Part shown: in pieces, positions 45,277 through 55,412 of the stretch
How positions within the stretch are numbered: position 1 is the stretch's first letter
Layout of the letters: every line of letters begins with the position of its first letter
Source of the DNA: Hyparrhenia diplandra
Lineage: Eukaryota > Streptophyta > Magnoliopsida > Poales > Poaceae
Direction: 5' to 3'
DNA: 64,000 nucleotides
Assembly: GCA_015847255.1 (NCBI GenBank)
Contig: JADLZK010009222.1
Coordinates: 124,001-188,000, forward strand
The notes under the pieces: generated by a model
Told to the model about the DNA's origin: nothing
The model's input: only the letters and a program-made list of their open reading frames with translations
Database searches by the model: none
Position numbers and translations under genes: made by a program

Positions 45277-45465
45277 CCATTGACCTTTGCAGAGTGATCT
45301 GTAGTTCTCAGCAAGCTTGTTAGAATGAAGAGCACTCTCCCCTTTCTCAACTGCCTCCTCAAAGTCTGAAAATGTTTCCTGAGCAGTCTCTGCCAATCGC
45401 TTTGTTAAGCTTGATGCAGCTTCACAAATCTCAGTGCAAGGTTTGCCTTCAAATATTTCCTCAAT
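45277..45465 (-). pseudogene. EXO70A-type exocyst exon fused to unknown sequence
   Basis: The minus-strand exon has an acceptor before 45465 (TTTTACCAG) and a donor GTAAGC at 45276. It encodes IEEIFEGKPCTEICEAASSL and TKRLAETAQETFSDFEEAVEK, which closely matches the plant EXO70A1 stretch that normally continues with DATKTAVLDGTVHPLTSYV. Here it continues GESALHSNKLAENYRSLCKG and QW instead. This is a break in homology within one open exon. EXO70 is a subunit of the exocyst, which tethers secretory vesicles at the plasma membrane. Only this one EXO70 exon is present, so no exocyst function is expected. Confidence 0.75.
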
Positions 45466-46080
45466 CTGGTAAAAGCAAGGGATCAAGCAAAGGTAGTATT
45501 GACTATTGAGATCTTTGTAATAATCATCAAAATAGTTTAGAATCACAACATAGAAAAGTATGTAACATTTGGGTAGTGACCTTTTTTACCTGAAAACAAT
45601 GTCAATGTTTTTTAGTTGTCACCATAAATAGTAAATATGAACTGAACTCTGGAGTAAAAGAACAACATACATATTTTTTTGGACCCTATGTCAATGTTAG
45701 TTGTTTTAGAACATAAATCTTATCAAACTTTATAAATATGGCTGTTTCACAAAGCATGCTGACTCTGCTCCAAGCCATAGTTCTGTTTTTATAGCCATGG
45801 CATATTGAAACTCTACAACTATACAAACCAAACAGAAAACACCAGCACTCAACACTATGGATTTTTAATATTTAAATAATGTAGTTGCGATATTCAGGTG
45901 AGTACACTTCTCTCCCTAAACTAAGACCAAACTGGTTTGCGATATTCTATTCAGTTCACCCTAACATTCAGTATCTTTCCATGCCTAAATGCTGATTATT
46001 TTCCACTAAGACCAAACTGCTTTTCACAATTTTGGCACTCCCCAAATCAGGGTGATAGGCACTCCAATGCACATGTACCT

Positions 46081-46220
46081 CTCTCCAATGCAGATGTAGA
46101 AGTTGGTGTAGCACAATGCTGACAGCGTCGCGGCGAGACCGGCTATCAGAAAAGGAGAGCATGAGGCCTGGCCCGATGTGCTCACGTAGATGTTGGCGCC
46201 AATCGTCGAACCGACACCTG
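46081..46220 (-). pseudogene. Cationic amino-acid transporter (CAT) fragment
   Basis: The minus strand reads GVGSTIGANIY, then in another frame REHIGPGLMLSF, then LIAGLAATLSALCYTNFYIC and IGE. These are the first transmembrane regions of plant CAT transporters (GSTIGAGVYVLVGT, REHSGPALTISFLIAG, AALSAFCYAEL). The frame is broken and only about 45 residues remain. Intact CAT proteins are multi-pass importers of basic amino acids. This piece cannot work alone. It lies between the EXO70 and bZIP-factor fragments in the same orientation. Confidence 0.7.
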
Positions 46221-46263
46221 AGTATCATGTACGCATTTATATTCAAGTGAGGCATGTGTTGCA

Positions 46264-46458
46264 TTGTCTAAATCTGAGAGAATAGTAGATTCAGTGAAAC
46301 ACAAAAACCCTCTCCAGCTAGAGTCAGGACAGGGTGAAGTTCGATCCCCAAAAGAACCTGTGCATACCGATGGCGGCGAGGTGTCTTCTTCAGATAGTGT
46401 CCTGTCAGAATTTTCTTCAGATGGATATCATGAACACTTCTTGAGGAAAATCAAGTAA
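46264..46458 (+). other. Short Ser/Glu-rich ORF within the chimeric block, opposite strand
   Basis: A 64-codon plus-strand frame contains EVSSSDSVLSEFSSDGYHEH and FLRKIK. I do not recognise it. It may be one more captured exon in the opposite orientation, or chance. Confidence 0.25.
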
Positions 46459-46617
46459 GAGCTGCAGTGTATGGAATCAAAGAAGTATTAGTTGCAAGCA
46501 CTAACAGGAGGATAGAACGAACGGATGCTTGTGCACTAACATATAAATTAGCCACCTCAGAATGTATGCTTGCCCTGATTTATATGTTAGTAACCTGACG
46601 CTTGTGCACTAACTTGG

Positions 46618-47427
46618 GCGCAGATGAATCCTGAGGAGAAGAAACATGAACCACAGAAAGCAAGCCAGCTAATTATAGGGAAACATGGAATTTAAAAATA
46701 GCCCCCAAGTTGTTTGGTACCTTATGGTCAGTGTCATCATCTCTAGTCCCTGACGACTCGTCGCTGCCGCTATCACCACAACACACGCAACCGAATTCGA
46801 ACTGAATTTAGCCTCGAAAAAAAACTGCACAATGTTAGTGAGTGAAAGCCGGTACCTCCTTGAGGGCGTCCTCGCCGGAGGGCGCTCTGGAGCTGGCCTT
46901 CTCAGGCGACGCTGCGCCCCGGCCCTTCCCCTTGCTTTTCCCTTACGTCACAGCTGCGGCAGCAGCGGCGGCACCACCACCGCGGGGACAGCTTCGCTCG
47001 TCGGGTAAGGCACGCCCTGCATAGCAGCAGCAGAGGAGCAAATTTCAAATCGAGACGCAATCCGCTGGAATTAGTTAGGCACGGGGAAGGAAGGGAGGGA
47101 GAGCAAGCAGCACGAGATGAGGAGGGAGGAAATAGACACTCACCGCGGCCATGGACGCGTGCGCGTAGTACTCCGAGGCGGCGCCTGGGTGGTAAACGGG
47201 GAACGGCACCGGCGTGCCGTAGGGCGTCCCCACCGCGCCCGCCGCCATGAGGTGCTGAAAAAAACGTCGGAGCAACGAAAACCCTAGTCAAAAGCCGCCG
47301 CCGGACCTTTCCCCTCCCCTCACAAAGGGGGCGAGCGAGAGGTTTACCTGTGCCGGCCACGCGTAGGGGCGTCCCCGCGGCGGTGTAGTACGCCTGGACC
47401 GATGAAGCGGCCGAGAATCGGAGGCGC
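46618..47427 (-). pseudogene. G-box-binding bZIP factor (GBF/EmBP-1-like) fragment, bZIP missing
   Basis: Minus-strand exons: SVQAYYTAAG plus, after one extra C, YAWPAQ (ends 47348, donor GTAAAC); 47154-47254 HLMAAGAVGTPYGTPVPFPV and YHPGAASEYYAHASMAA; 46856-47016 GVPYPTSEAVPAVVV, then after a frame break KGKGRGAASPEKASS and GEDALKE; 46721-46801 DSGSDESSGTRDDDTDHK; 46618-46630 DSSAPK. This is the Pro-rich N-terminal half of plant G-box factors with introns kept. Similarity stops at DSSAPK. The basic region and leucine zipper, which bind CACGTG, are absent, so no DNA-binding function is expected. Confidence 0.85.
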
Positions 47428-47773
47428 GGAGCGGTGGCGCCGAGGTCGACGCGTACGGGTGGAGAAGCTGCGAGGGAAGGGCGGAGGCGGGGCGGAGGCG
47501 ACGCCGCGACGGAGAAACGGAGGGGGCGGAGCAGTGGGGCGTAGCGGGGCGGCAGCGGCGCGCACGGGCGGAATCCCCGGCGGGCCTGCACGGCGGCGGA
47601 TTGGTTTTTCGTTTAGGTACGCGGGGAGAGGATAAGGCCGTCCTGGTACGGGTGGGGAAGTGGCAGGGGCAGGGGAAGAGAACTCGTCGAGGCAATGGGA
47701 AAAGGCCGCACCGTTCTGTGCGTACGGTACGCGAGGGGTCAAGATGACCGGACGGGGAAAAGATCGAACCCAC
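47428..47773 (-). other. GC-rich 5' leader of the chimeric block, possible captured gene 5' end
   Basis: Upstream of the bZIP-factor exon on the minus strand, frames (132-229 codons) run through without a stop. They contain Arg/Ser/Pro-rich sequence such as RRGVASAPPPPFPRSFSTRT, resembling an organelle-targeting leader. It is fused directly to SVQAYYTAAG, which is not how GBF genes begin. The source was not identified. Confidence 0.35.
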
Positions 47774-47922
47774 GACGCGCTAGAACGTAACTTTGCTGTG
47801 TTTCAGTTACCCCTGCGAGGAGGGGGCCGTCAGTCCCCCGGAATTCCCTAAGGGGATAATGGGAGCTCCTATATAGGAGTTTTAGATACACATGGTCTTT
47901 TTTTTGTTTTTCTATTTTTATA

Positions 47923-48442
47923 GGAGAAAGTCAAATTACTACCCTCAACTTTCGACCAAAGTGAATAACCCCTAAAACTATGTTTTTTGGTTCATTTTAG
48001 CCCCTAAACTATATCTTTTGATTCATTTTATCCCTTGATGAAATTTGTTCTTTTTATTCCGCCACATATAAGAAGAATCTTAATTTAAAATTTTGCATGG
48101 TGGTAGTGGATATCACAATCCATTTTAATAAAATATATTTTGAATTTTTATCAATATCTTTTTTGTATAATTTGAATTTCAAGTATGAATTTATTAGTAA
48201 ATATCTTACCATATCAAATAATGATGATATATTTTTTCTCACATACGTTATGATGTCCGCTATCATCTTATAAAAAATCAACTGAAGATTCCACTTGTGT
48301 GTGGAGAAACAAAAAAGAGAAATTTCATTAAGGGGTGAATTGGACCAAATGACATAGTTTAAGGGGTAAAATGAACCAAAATATAGTTTAGGGGTTATTT
48401 GGACTTTGATCATAGTTGAGGGTAGTGATTTAGACTTTTCCC
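47923..48442. mobile_element. Mutator-like MITE with about 120-bp inverted arms
   Basis: The left arm starts GGAGAAAGTCAAATTACTAC and the right arm, inverted, GGGAAAAGTCTAAATCACTA. Both continue CCCTCAACT... and carry TTTTAGCCCCTAAACTATAT-type text. An almost perfect 9-bp TSD flanks it (ATTTTTATA at 47914-47922, ATTTTTTTA at 48443-48451), as in Mutator-like elements. The 520-bp element has an AT-rich, non-coding interior. Confidence 0.75.
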
Positions 48443-48451
48443 ATTTTTTTA

Positions 48452-50260
48452 TATATGGTGTTCCAAAATATTTCAGATGATATAGAGCCACCCAAAGTCC
48501 CATGCTCTTTTTTTTTTTTTTTTTGAAAACACATGCTCAATTTTGTTGGTTTTACGCCTCACGCAAAATATTAGGCCCACGGCCCACCTTCCATTAGGAT
48601 TTGGCATGTCACCATCCAGACCATTCAGGCAAAAAAAAAAATAATGAATAAAGGAACGACCACAAGGTAACTTGGCTGCCCAACTCGCTCGCTCCCTCGG
48701 CCTGTCGTCCAATAAAAAAATGTTTTTGCGCCTTGTCGTCCAATATAATTGATCACTAACCTGTGTCTTGTTACCATTTGTTTCCGAGGAAAACAAATTA
48801 TAAGAAAAAGGATTATATATAGTCCAGAACTTTTTCATTTGGAAGTCATCTTAGTACCAAAATAATTAATATAATGATCAAACTTATTATAAAGAAACAT
48901 TTAAAAAATGTACCAATTAACATCAAGTTGGCATAAACTGAAAGGTTATGAAGTATAAAATTGTCGTTACGGGTCAAGCGTTATAATTTTTTGTACAAAT
49001 TTGTTTCCATACAAGACCATATAAAAAATGTAATGATTTTGTGAAGTTATAGTGTTATACTACTGTGAGTGAAGTTCCGCTGGTTCAGTTTTTGCAACTT
49101 TAGGCGGACTAATATTTTTGGAAAAATGGAATAACATTTATATGTGGAAATAAAAAGAAATTCAGGTGTGGCACGCGTTGTTGCGGATCGCAAGCCAGAG
49201 GTGCTCATGTAGTAATGTGCTTCACGTGTGCCGTGTTGTTTTGCGTTAACACCTCTTTGGGCCCAACTAGCCTAGTTCTTCTTCGGCTTAGTTTTTCGGA
49301 AAGCACCTAGGCCCAAAAGGCCCATTTCCTATGTAACGTAGCAGCCGAAGGTCTCGTTCCAAAGGTTGACGAAGGGAAAAAAAGACATAATTAAAATTCT
49401 GTGAGCACAAGCACAAGTGAAGAAAACTTTTTGATCAAGGTGGTTATTTAAAGGAATGTTTGGTTCCCGGAAATTCAAAAGAATTTTTAAAAATAATTTA
49501 TTAATAAAATAAGAAGTATTGTCTATAAAGTCGTTCTATTCACAACCAGAAACTTCCTAATGCAAGGGATGCAAGGGAGTATTTTTATTTTATTTTATTT
49601 TATTTTATTTTATTTTTTTATTGAAAGACTGGGAGTACTGCCGATTGAAGGTGGCTGATATGTATTTTGATTAGAGAAAAAACTTGGCATTTACTTGGAT
49701 TGGTTACATGGGATACAATAGGGTCCTTCCCTCAAAATTAGGGATTAGAGGCTAAATTTTACTCTCATTTAATCCCTAACTTACCAAATATGGGTATAGT
49801 CCCCTACTCCACTAGTCTTCCAAGAGAAGTAAATTGAGACTAATAGTTATGTCTAGTCTCTAGTCCTCAATCCCAAGAATCAAACACCACACTACCTAGT
49901 CTTATCCCCACTTTGCGTGATGAGATGATCCCACTTATTTATTTGGTTGTAGGTTGTATGGATGGATCCATCCTAAGTGTTGTTTGGTTCCATGGACTAG
50001 CCAAGAGAGGATGGACCCATCAGTCGCGGGGGGGGCATGTTTATGGGCACTCAAAGCAAAGTAGCTACAATGACAACCAACAAGAAGCCTGGGATTTTGA
50101 ACTCGAGGATGGGATTTAGCTCAGCCATGGTGATGAGCACGGGCTAGGTTGAGTAGGACTGTCGAAACTCGAGCAAGGTCAACGTGGAGTGTTTTTAAAA
50201 TAGAGGCTTGAGACGACGAACAAGAACAATCCAATTTGCTAAAGATAAAAATAGGAGCAT
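48452..50260. other. Intergenic stretch, no gene recognised
   Basis: AT-rich. It contains a T run near 48509-48525 and a (TTTTA)n microsatellite at about 49581-49620. A 68-codon plus-strand frame at 49913-50119 has no recognisable domain. Confidence 0.5.
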
Positions 50261-51530
50261 TGGCGTTTTTACCCTCGGTTTCGACCCAATTGTGATTTTA
50301 CCCTTTTTTTTTTTTTTGAACTTGGCATTTTTACCCTCACTTTTTCAAACGAAGCGAAAGTGTTTACCCTTAACTGTTATGTTCAGATAACGTGTTAAAA
50401 AGGACAACTTTGCCTATTCGTTTTACCTCTATTTTTTTCTTAGATTTATGTTTTTACCCCTGCTTTGTATCAACTCTTTAACATTTAGTTTCAAACACAC
50501 ACAACTCACGAAGCAGGCAATGAACAAGCTAAGATGCTAATCGTGCTGATCCAAAACGCAGAGAAGACAAGGTGCTGCACTTGTCTGCTGCTAACGAAGA
50601 ACAACCTGCAAGCAAGGCAACGTACAGCAGAATTTAGTACATGCTGGAACCAATCAGAATTTAGTACATGCTAGATCATTTTGCCCAATCAGAATTTAGT
50701 ACATGCTGGAACCAAAAACGAACAAGAAGCTGAAGCTAGCAATTTCGAGAAGCACTTATGACGAACAAGGCGGCAAGCACAGGGGCAGCACCGCTCTACT
50801 GAGCGCGCGTGATGCCTGAGCATCAGCGTTGGTGGCGCTGGCAGACAGGTTCCTTCCTCTGATCTGAAAAAGAATAGCACCACCTGCAATCGACGAACAG
50901 GAACTGCTAAAGCAGACAGGAGCGTGAGCGAGCGATTTAGTACCAGATGCAAGAAGCTGGCGCTGAGCACGCACGGACAGCAGCTGCAAACAGGATCTGA
51001 CGAAGGGCAAGCACTTGAAGGTGCTGGGCTCTCGACGTCCGTCCCCTAGGACATCGCCCGCAGCAATCTCATGAATCGTATTAGCAAGAACAAGAACCAG
51101 CACAGTCAAACCCTAGCCGGCTGGGGCACCATCCATGGTGGCCGCGCCGGGGAGGAAGGGGGCGGCTGGGAGGGAGAGCAGTGGGGAGGGAGCACGGTGG
51201 GGAGGGGGGACCTAGGAGGTGAGGTGCGGCGGCGGCTTCCAGAGCTCGCGTCGCGTGGCGCGCGCCGCCCCTTCTCTTCCGCGCGAGGCCGGCCTCCTGT
51301 CCGCGCGATAGAGGAGCGCGACCCCCACCGCTCTCGGTCAAGTGGAGGGGCATGGACAGAGGGGTATGTTGGTCACTTCTTTTCTTTTTCTGTTTTTTTC
51401 ACCATTTAATCGGTCCAGCGCCGACGTCGTTGAACACAAGGGTAGACGGAGCTTTTCGTTTTCAGTAAACCGAGGGTAAAAATGCACAGTTAGAAAAACC
51501 GAGAGGTAAAAACGCTTTTGGCCTTTAAAA
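50261..51530. mobile_element. Pack-MULE-like element with roughly 170-bp diverged inverted arms
   Basis: The left arm (about 50261-50430) has TGGCGTTTTTACCCTCGGTT, then GGCATTTTTACCCTCACTTT. The right arm (about 51370-51530), reverse-complemented, has AAGCGTTTTTACCTCTCGGT, then GCATTTTTACCCTCGGTTTA. The interior (50690-51360) is GC-rich and gene-like on the minus strand, with a CT-rich leader, an ATG near 51135 and possible introns. No family was recognised for the interior. The TSD could not be fixed. Confidence 0.55.
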
Positions 51531-52450
51531 GGAGGGTAGAATCACCGAATTCCCTAAAAAATAACCCATCTTGCTAAATTATCAGGAAATAAAAGCATAC
51601 CATTTTTGCTGAAGATCAAGAACAACTCATTTTGCTTATATATGGAATCGTATGTTGGAAGTTTTCAAATTAAAATTCCTCACATATGCCATATTTGAGT
51701 TTATACAGTTAAGCTATTGAGCTCTAATTTTTTCAAAAAAAAAAAAACTCACCAAAAACCACACATTCAAAAAATAAATTTTTTCCCCCCCCTCGGTTAA
51801 CAACATTTGGCAACAGGCAACAGAGGCAGCACAGCAGGCACAGTAGAGGAACAGAGGAGTCTGTCTGCCTCCGGTACCAGGCAAACAAAAAAAGGTTGGT
51901 CGAGGTTCGGTCGCGCGATCGACCCTCCGTCGACGTCACCACCAAGTCACCAACCAGCAGCGGCTGCCTCGCCTCGACTCGACGACCGCAGCTGGAGTCG
52001 ACGTCGATTTGGGTGTGGTTGGTCAGGTCGGTTGGGCCGTCCCCGCCGTGGTGATCACCCTCGCTCATGTAAAAATAAATGAAAATTCACACACTCTTAT
52101 ATTTTTATTCGTGCCACGACTAGATATAGTTAGATTAGATACTTTTGGTTTTAATCGACGACGATGATTAAGTAGACTCATTCGTTCATTCATTCATTTA
52201 TTCACCAACCCCGCTTGGCGCGGGTACCTACCACGCACGCATCTATAAAAATAGAAAATAGATTTTTTTTTTTTTTTTTGCTGTAAGAGAGACCAGTGAG
52301 GGGATGAGGTGGGTCCCGCGCCCCGAGCAGCATCGCTGCTGTTGGCTGTTCTGTAGTGACGTGGACAGTGTCCACTGCGTGTGCGTGTGTGAGGTGGGTG
52401 ACTGACTGACTGGCTGCTGACAGCCCGTCCCCACCCCCACCAACACCCCC
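51531..52450. other. Region between the Pack-MULE-like element and the F-box gene
   Basis: A AT-rich part with A runs is followed by a GC-rich island (51800-52060) with overlapping unrecognised frames, a short ATTC/TTCA repeat near 52180-52203, and a T run (52263-52279). The proximal promoter of the F-box gene is expected at the right edge. Confidence 0.4.
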
Positions 52451-53217
52451 ATTAAATGCCTTCTTTGACCTCACCCCTCGTCTTCTTCGGTTCGGCTGGC
52501 CGGTTGGTTGGTTGCTTTGCTTCCCCTTCCTCCTCCTCCTCTCTGCTGGTCTGGTCTGGTGTTGCGGTTGCGGCGGCTGGCGGCCTTGCTCCTGCTGCTG
52601 GGCTGGCGCAGCTAGGCGGTGGTTGGAGCAACCGGGATAGCATCAGCTGCTGGTGAGGCGAGGCGAGGCGAGGTGGTCGAAATCAAATCAATGGCGGGGG
52701 CGGGGAGATGATGAGATCACATCGTCTTTCCCCGTCTGCTCTTCGAGTCCCACGTCTTCCTCTTCCTCGGCCGAGCAAGAGTCTGCTCTTGCCGGGAGCC
52801 CTACGTTTCTCCAGCAGGCAAGTCCCCCCCACTCTCCTCTTTCATCTTGTTTTCAACGACCTCCATCGGGGCCAAAGGATTAGATTACGCCCTCGTGTTA
52901 AATTGCGCCCATCGATTCTGTACAATCTCTTGCTACCAACCAGCTAGGGTTACATCAGTGTGATGCCGTTCAGCTGAGATTGGGATTACGACTTTCCTTT
53001 TTCGTTTCTCAATCACAGTACCTCGGGGCCGACCGACGATTTTTTTTTTCGAGTAAAAAAAAGTTCTACAGTGATTGATTCTTCGTTACTTGTTGTGTTA
53101 ATTAGGTGCAGGCTGTTCAACTCCTGCTCCTGCTGTGACTGATTGAATTCCTCCGCTCCGCGACGCCAAGAAATTGGGGATTTCACTGACGATTCACCTC
53201 CCGGGGAGAGTCAGAGC
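52451..53217 (+). promoter_or_regulatory. Probable 5'UTR of the F-box/kelch gene, likely with an intron
   Basis: A CT-rich leader precedes the ATG at 53218. An acceptor-like GGTGCAG ends at 53111. A GT donor at 52651 (CTGCTG|GTGAGG) or a GC donor at 52818 (CAG|GCAAGT) could pair with it. The choice is not decided by the sequence alone. Confidence 0.4.
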
Positions 53218-54488
53218 ATGCGTCGCGTCCGGGTGTCCTCCCAGCAGGCCCCGGTCCACAAGCTCGGCGACGCCCAGATGAAGCTCACGCCCAGGTTCCG
53301 CCTCGCCGCCACATCCACCTCCACCTCGGGTCCGGAGCATCAGCCGCAGCAAGAGCAGCAGCCCCCCGGCGTCGTGGGAGGAGGAGGAGCAGGGAGCAAG
53401 AGCAGGCGCCGCTGATCCCGGGCCTCCCGGACGACGCGGCGCTCAGCTGCCTGCTGCGCCTGCCCGTGTCGTCCCACGACGCGTGCAGGCTGGTGTGCCG
53501 GCGCTGGCGGGGCCTGCTCGCCGACAAGGCGCGCTTCTTCGCGCAGCGGAGGCAGCTGGGCCTGCGCACCCCGTGGCTCTTCACGCTCGCGTTCCACCGC
53601 TGCACGGGCAAGATCCAGTGGAAGGTGCTGGACCTGCAGGGCCGCCACCTCACCTGGCACGCCATCCCGGCCATGCCGTGCCGGGACCGGGCGTGCCCGC
53701 GCGGCTTCGGCTGCGTCGCCGTCCCCGGCGACGGCGCGCTCCTCGTCTGCGGCGGCCTCGTCTCCGACATGGACTGCCCGCTGCACCTCGTGCTCAAGTA
53801 TGACATCTACAGGAACAGGTGGACCGTCATGACGCGGATGCTCACTGCCCGGTCCTTCTTCGCCGGCGGCGTGATCGATGGCCGGGTTTATGTCGCTGGT
53901 GGGTACAGCGCGGATCAGTTTGAGCTCAACTCTGCGGAGGTTCTTGATCCTGAGAAGGGTGTTTGGCAGCCCATTGCTAGTATGGGGATGAACATGGCGT
54001 CGTCCGACTCGGCGGTCATCGGTGGTAGGCTCTATGTCACCGAAGGATGTGCTTGGCCCTTCTTCTCGTCGCCGAGAGGCCAAGTGTATGACCCCAAGAT
54101 CGACCGGTGGGAGGCGATGCCGGTCGGAATGCGCGAAGGGTGGACGGGGCTGAGCGTTGTCATTGAGGGGCGCCTCTTTGTCATTTCAGAGTATGAGAGG
54201 ATGAAGGTTAAAGTGTATGATCCGGAGACGGATTCATGGGACTCAGTCAGCGGCCCTCCGATGCCTGAGCGGATTATGAAGCCCTTCTCGGTCAGCTGTC
54301 TCGACAGCAAGATTGTCGTCGTCGGACGAGGCCTCCATGTCGCGATTGGCCATGTTCAGAAGGAACCTTCTGCTAGCAATCAAGATAGCAGCAGGAGTTC
54401 AGGCTACTCCATTTGCTGGCAGGATGTCGATGCTCCAAAGGAATTCAGTGATCTTACACCTTCAAGCAGCCAGATTCTGCATGCTTAG
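53218..54488 (+). CDS. F-box/kelch-repeat protein (one frameshift)
   Basis: Probable substrate-receptor subunit of an SCF (SKP1-cullin-F-box) ubiquitin ligase. The ATG at 53218 opens MRRVRVSSQQAPVHKLGDAQ, followed by a Pro/Gln-rich linker. The F-box reads PLIPGLPDDAALSCLLRLPV and DACRLVCRRW (from about 53415). Kelch-type repeats follow, with GFGCVAVPGDGALLVCGG, ARSFFAGGVIDGRVYVAGGY, VIGGRLYVTEG and LSVVIEGRLFVISEY. It stops at 54486-54488. The coding part is one exon of about 420 codons. The linker and F-box lie in different frames: one G is missing in the G run near 53390, otherwise the frame is open to the end. It resembles plant At1g30090-type F-box/kelch proteins. AATAAA lies at 54676-54681. 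Confidence 0.88.
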
Positions 54489-55412
54489 CCGCTGGCTGAT
54501 AATTAATCTCAGCAGCTCATCAACCATGTTGGTCACTAAGATCGGTCAACAATTGGAATGGAACTGCCCTGCCCCTCTTTGAGCTGCACAATTGCTGTGT
54601 TCTGTACAGTAGGATGTTTTCCAGTCAAATTCTCAATGTATTATTTATTATCTGGAGTTGTTGTAGATGTAAAGAAATAAACTGAGGTTCTTCAAATCCG
54701 AAGACTAGACAAACTCATCAGACCTTGTTGTTTGTAAGTAGATGCTTGTCAGATTCTTGAACAAAACCGTTGCTCTGTTTCACCGTTTGGTGTTTCATTC
54801 ATCAGAACTGTTGTTGAATGCACCCTAGCTGGTAGCTGCCAAGTGTTCCTTCATTTGTTGACAAGCTGATATATAGCCCAAGTTTGTAAACTGTTCTTTT
54901 TTGATTATGTGCTTATTGATAAATACAGTAAGAAACCTGTTCACCTGTTCTGTGTCACTCTGCAAGTGCAATCCTCACACAAAGTGGCAACAGTTTTCTG
55001 GAAACTTTAAGCTTGCAAAATTTCTTTTTCCATGTAGTATCTAGTCAGATGCAGATAAAGGTGGATTGTGTTACTTTAAGAGATTCGATTATCATCATGC
55101 TTTTTACTGTTTTTTTTCCCATGCGAAACAAAATGCTTATCCTGTTATCCTTTCTGACATCGACCCCAGATGGCGTTGGAGACGTGGAGTGTAGCCATCA
55201 AGAACCAGATAGAGAACGTGGAGTGAGCCATAGTAGAAAACTCCAATCCAGATGTCCTCTTGTGGTCCGAGAACAGAGCAGGGAGGGGAGGATACTATCT
55301 CCTTGATTTCTTGAAGGAGTATCAATTTGCACGGCGATGATTTTCCAATTCAATCGCTAGTTTACAACAGCATCATGCTGTGATCATCAACAGCAAAATC
55401 CGAGCAGCAGCC
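54489..55412 (+). other. 3'UTR of the F-box gene and promoter of the DUF1365 gene
   Basis: It contains AATAAA at 54676-54681 and AT-rich intergenic DNA. No other gene is seen. No clear TATA box for the downstream gene can be assigned. Confidence 0.45.

Noticed and set aside
52018..52474. Short minus-strand frames near the F-box gene leader
   Set aside because: They are low-complexity, overlap in several frames and lie in the presumed promoter.
53340..54083. 247-codon minus-strand frame in the F-box/kelch gene
   Set aside because: It is antisense to clear F-box and kelch motifs and has no domain of its own.
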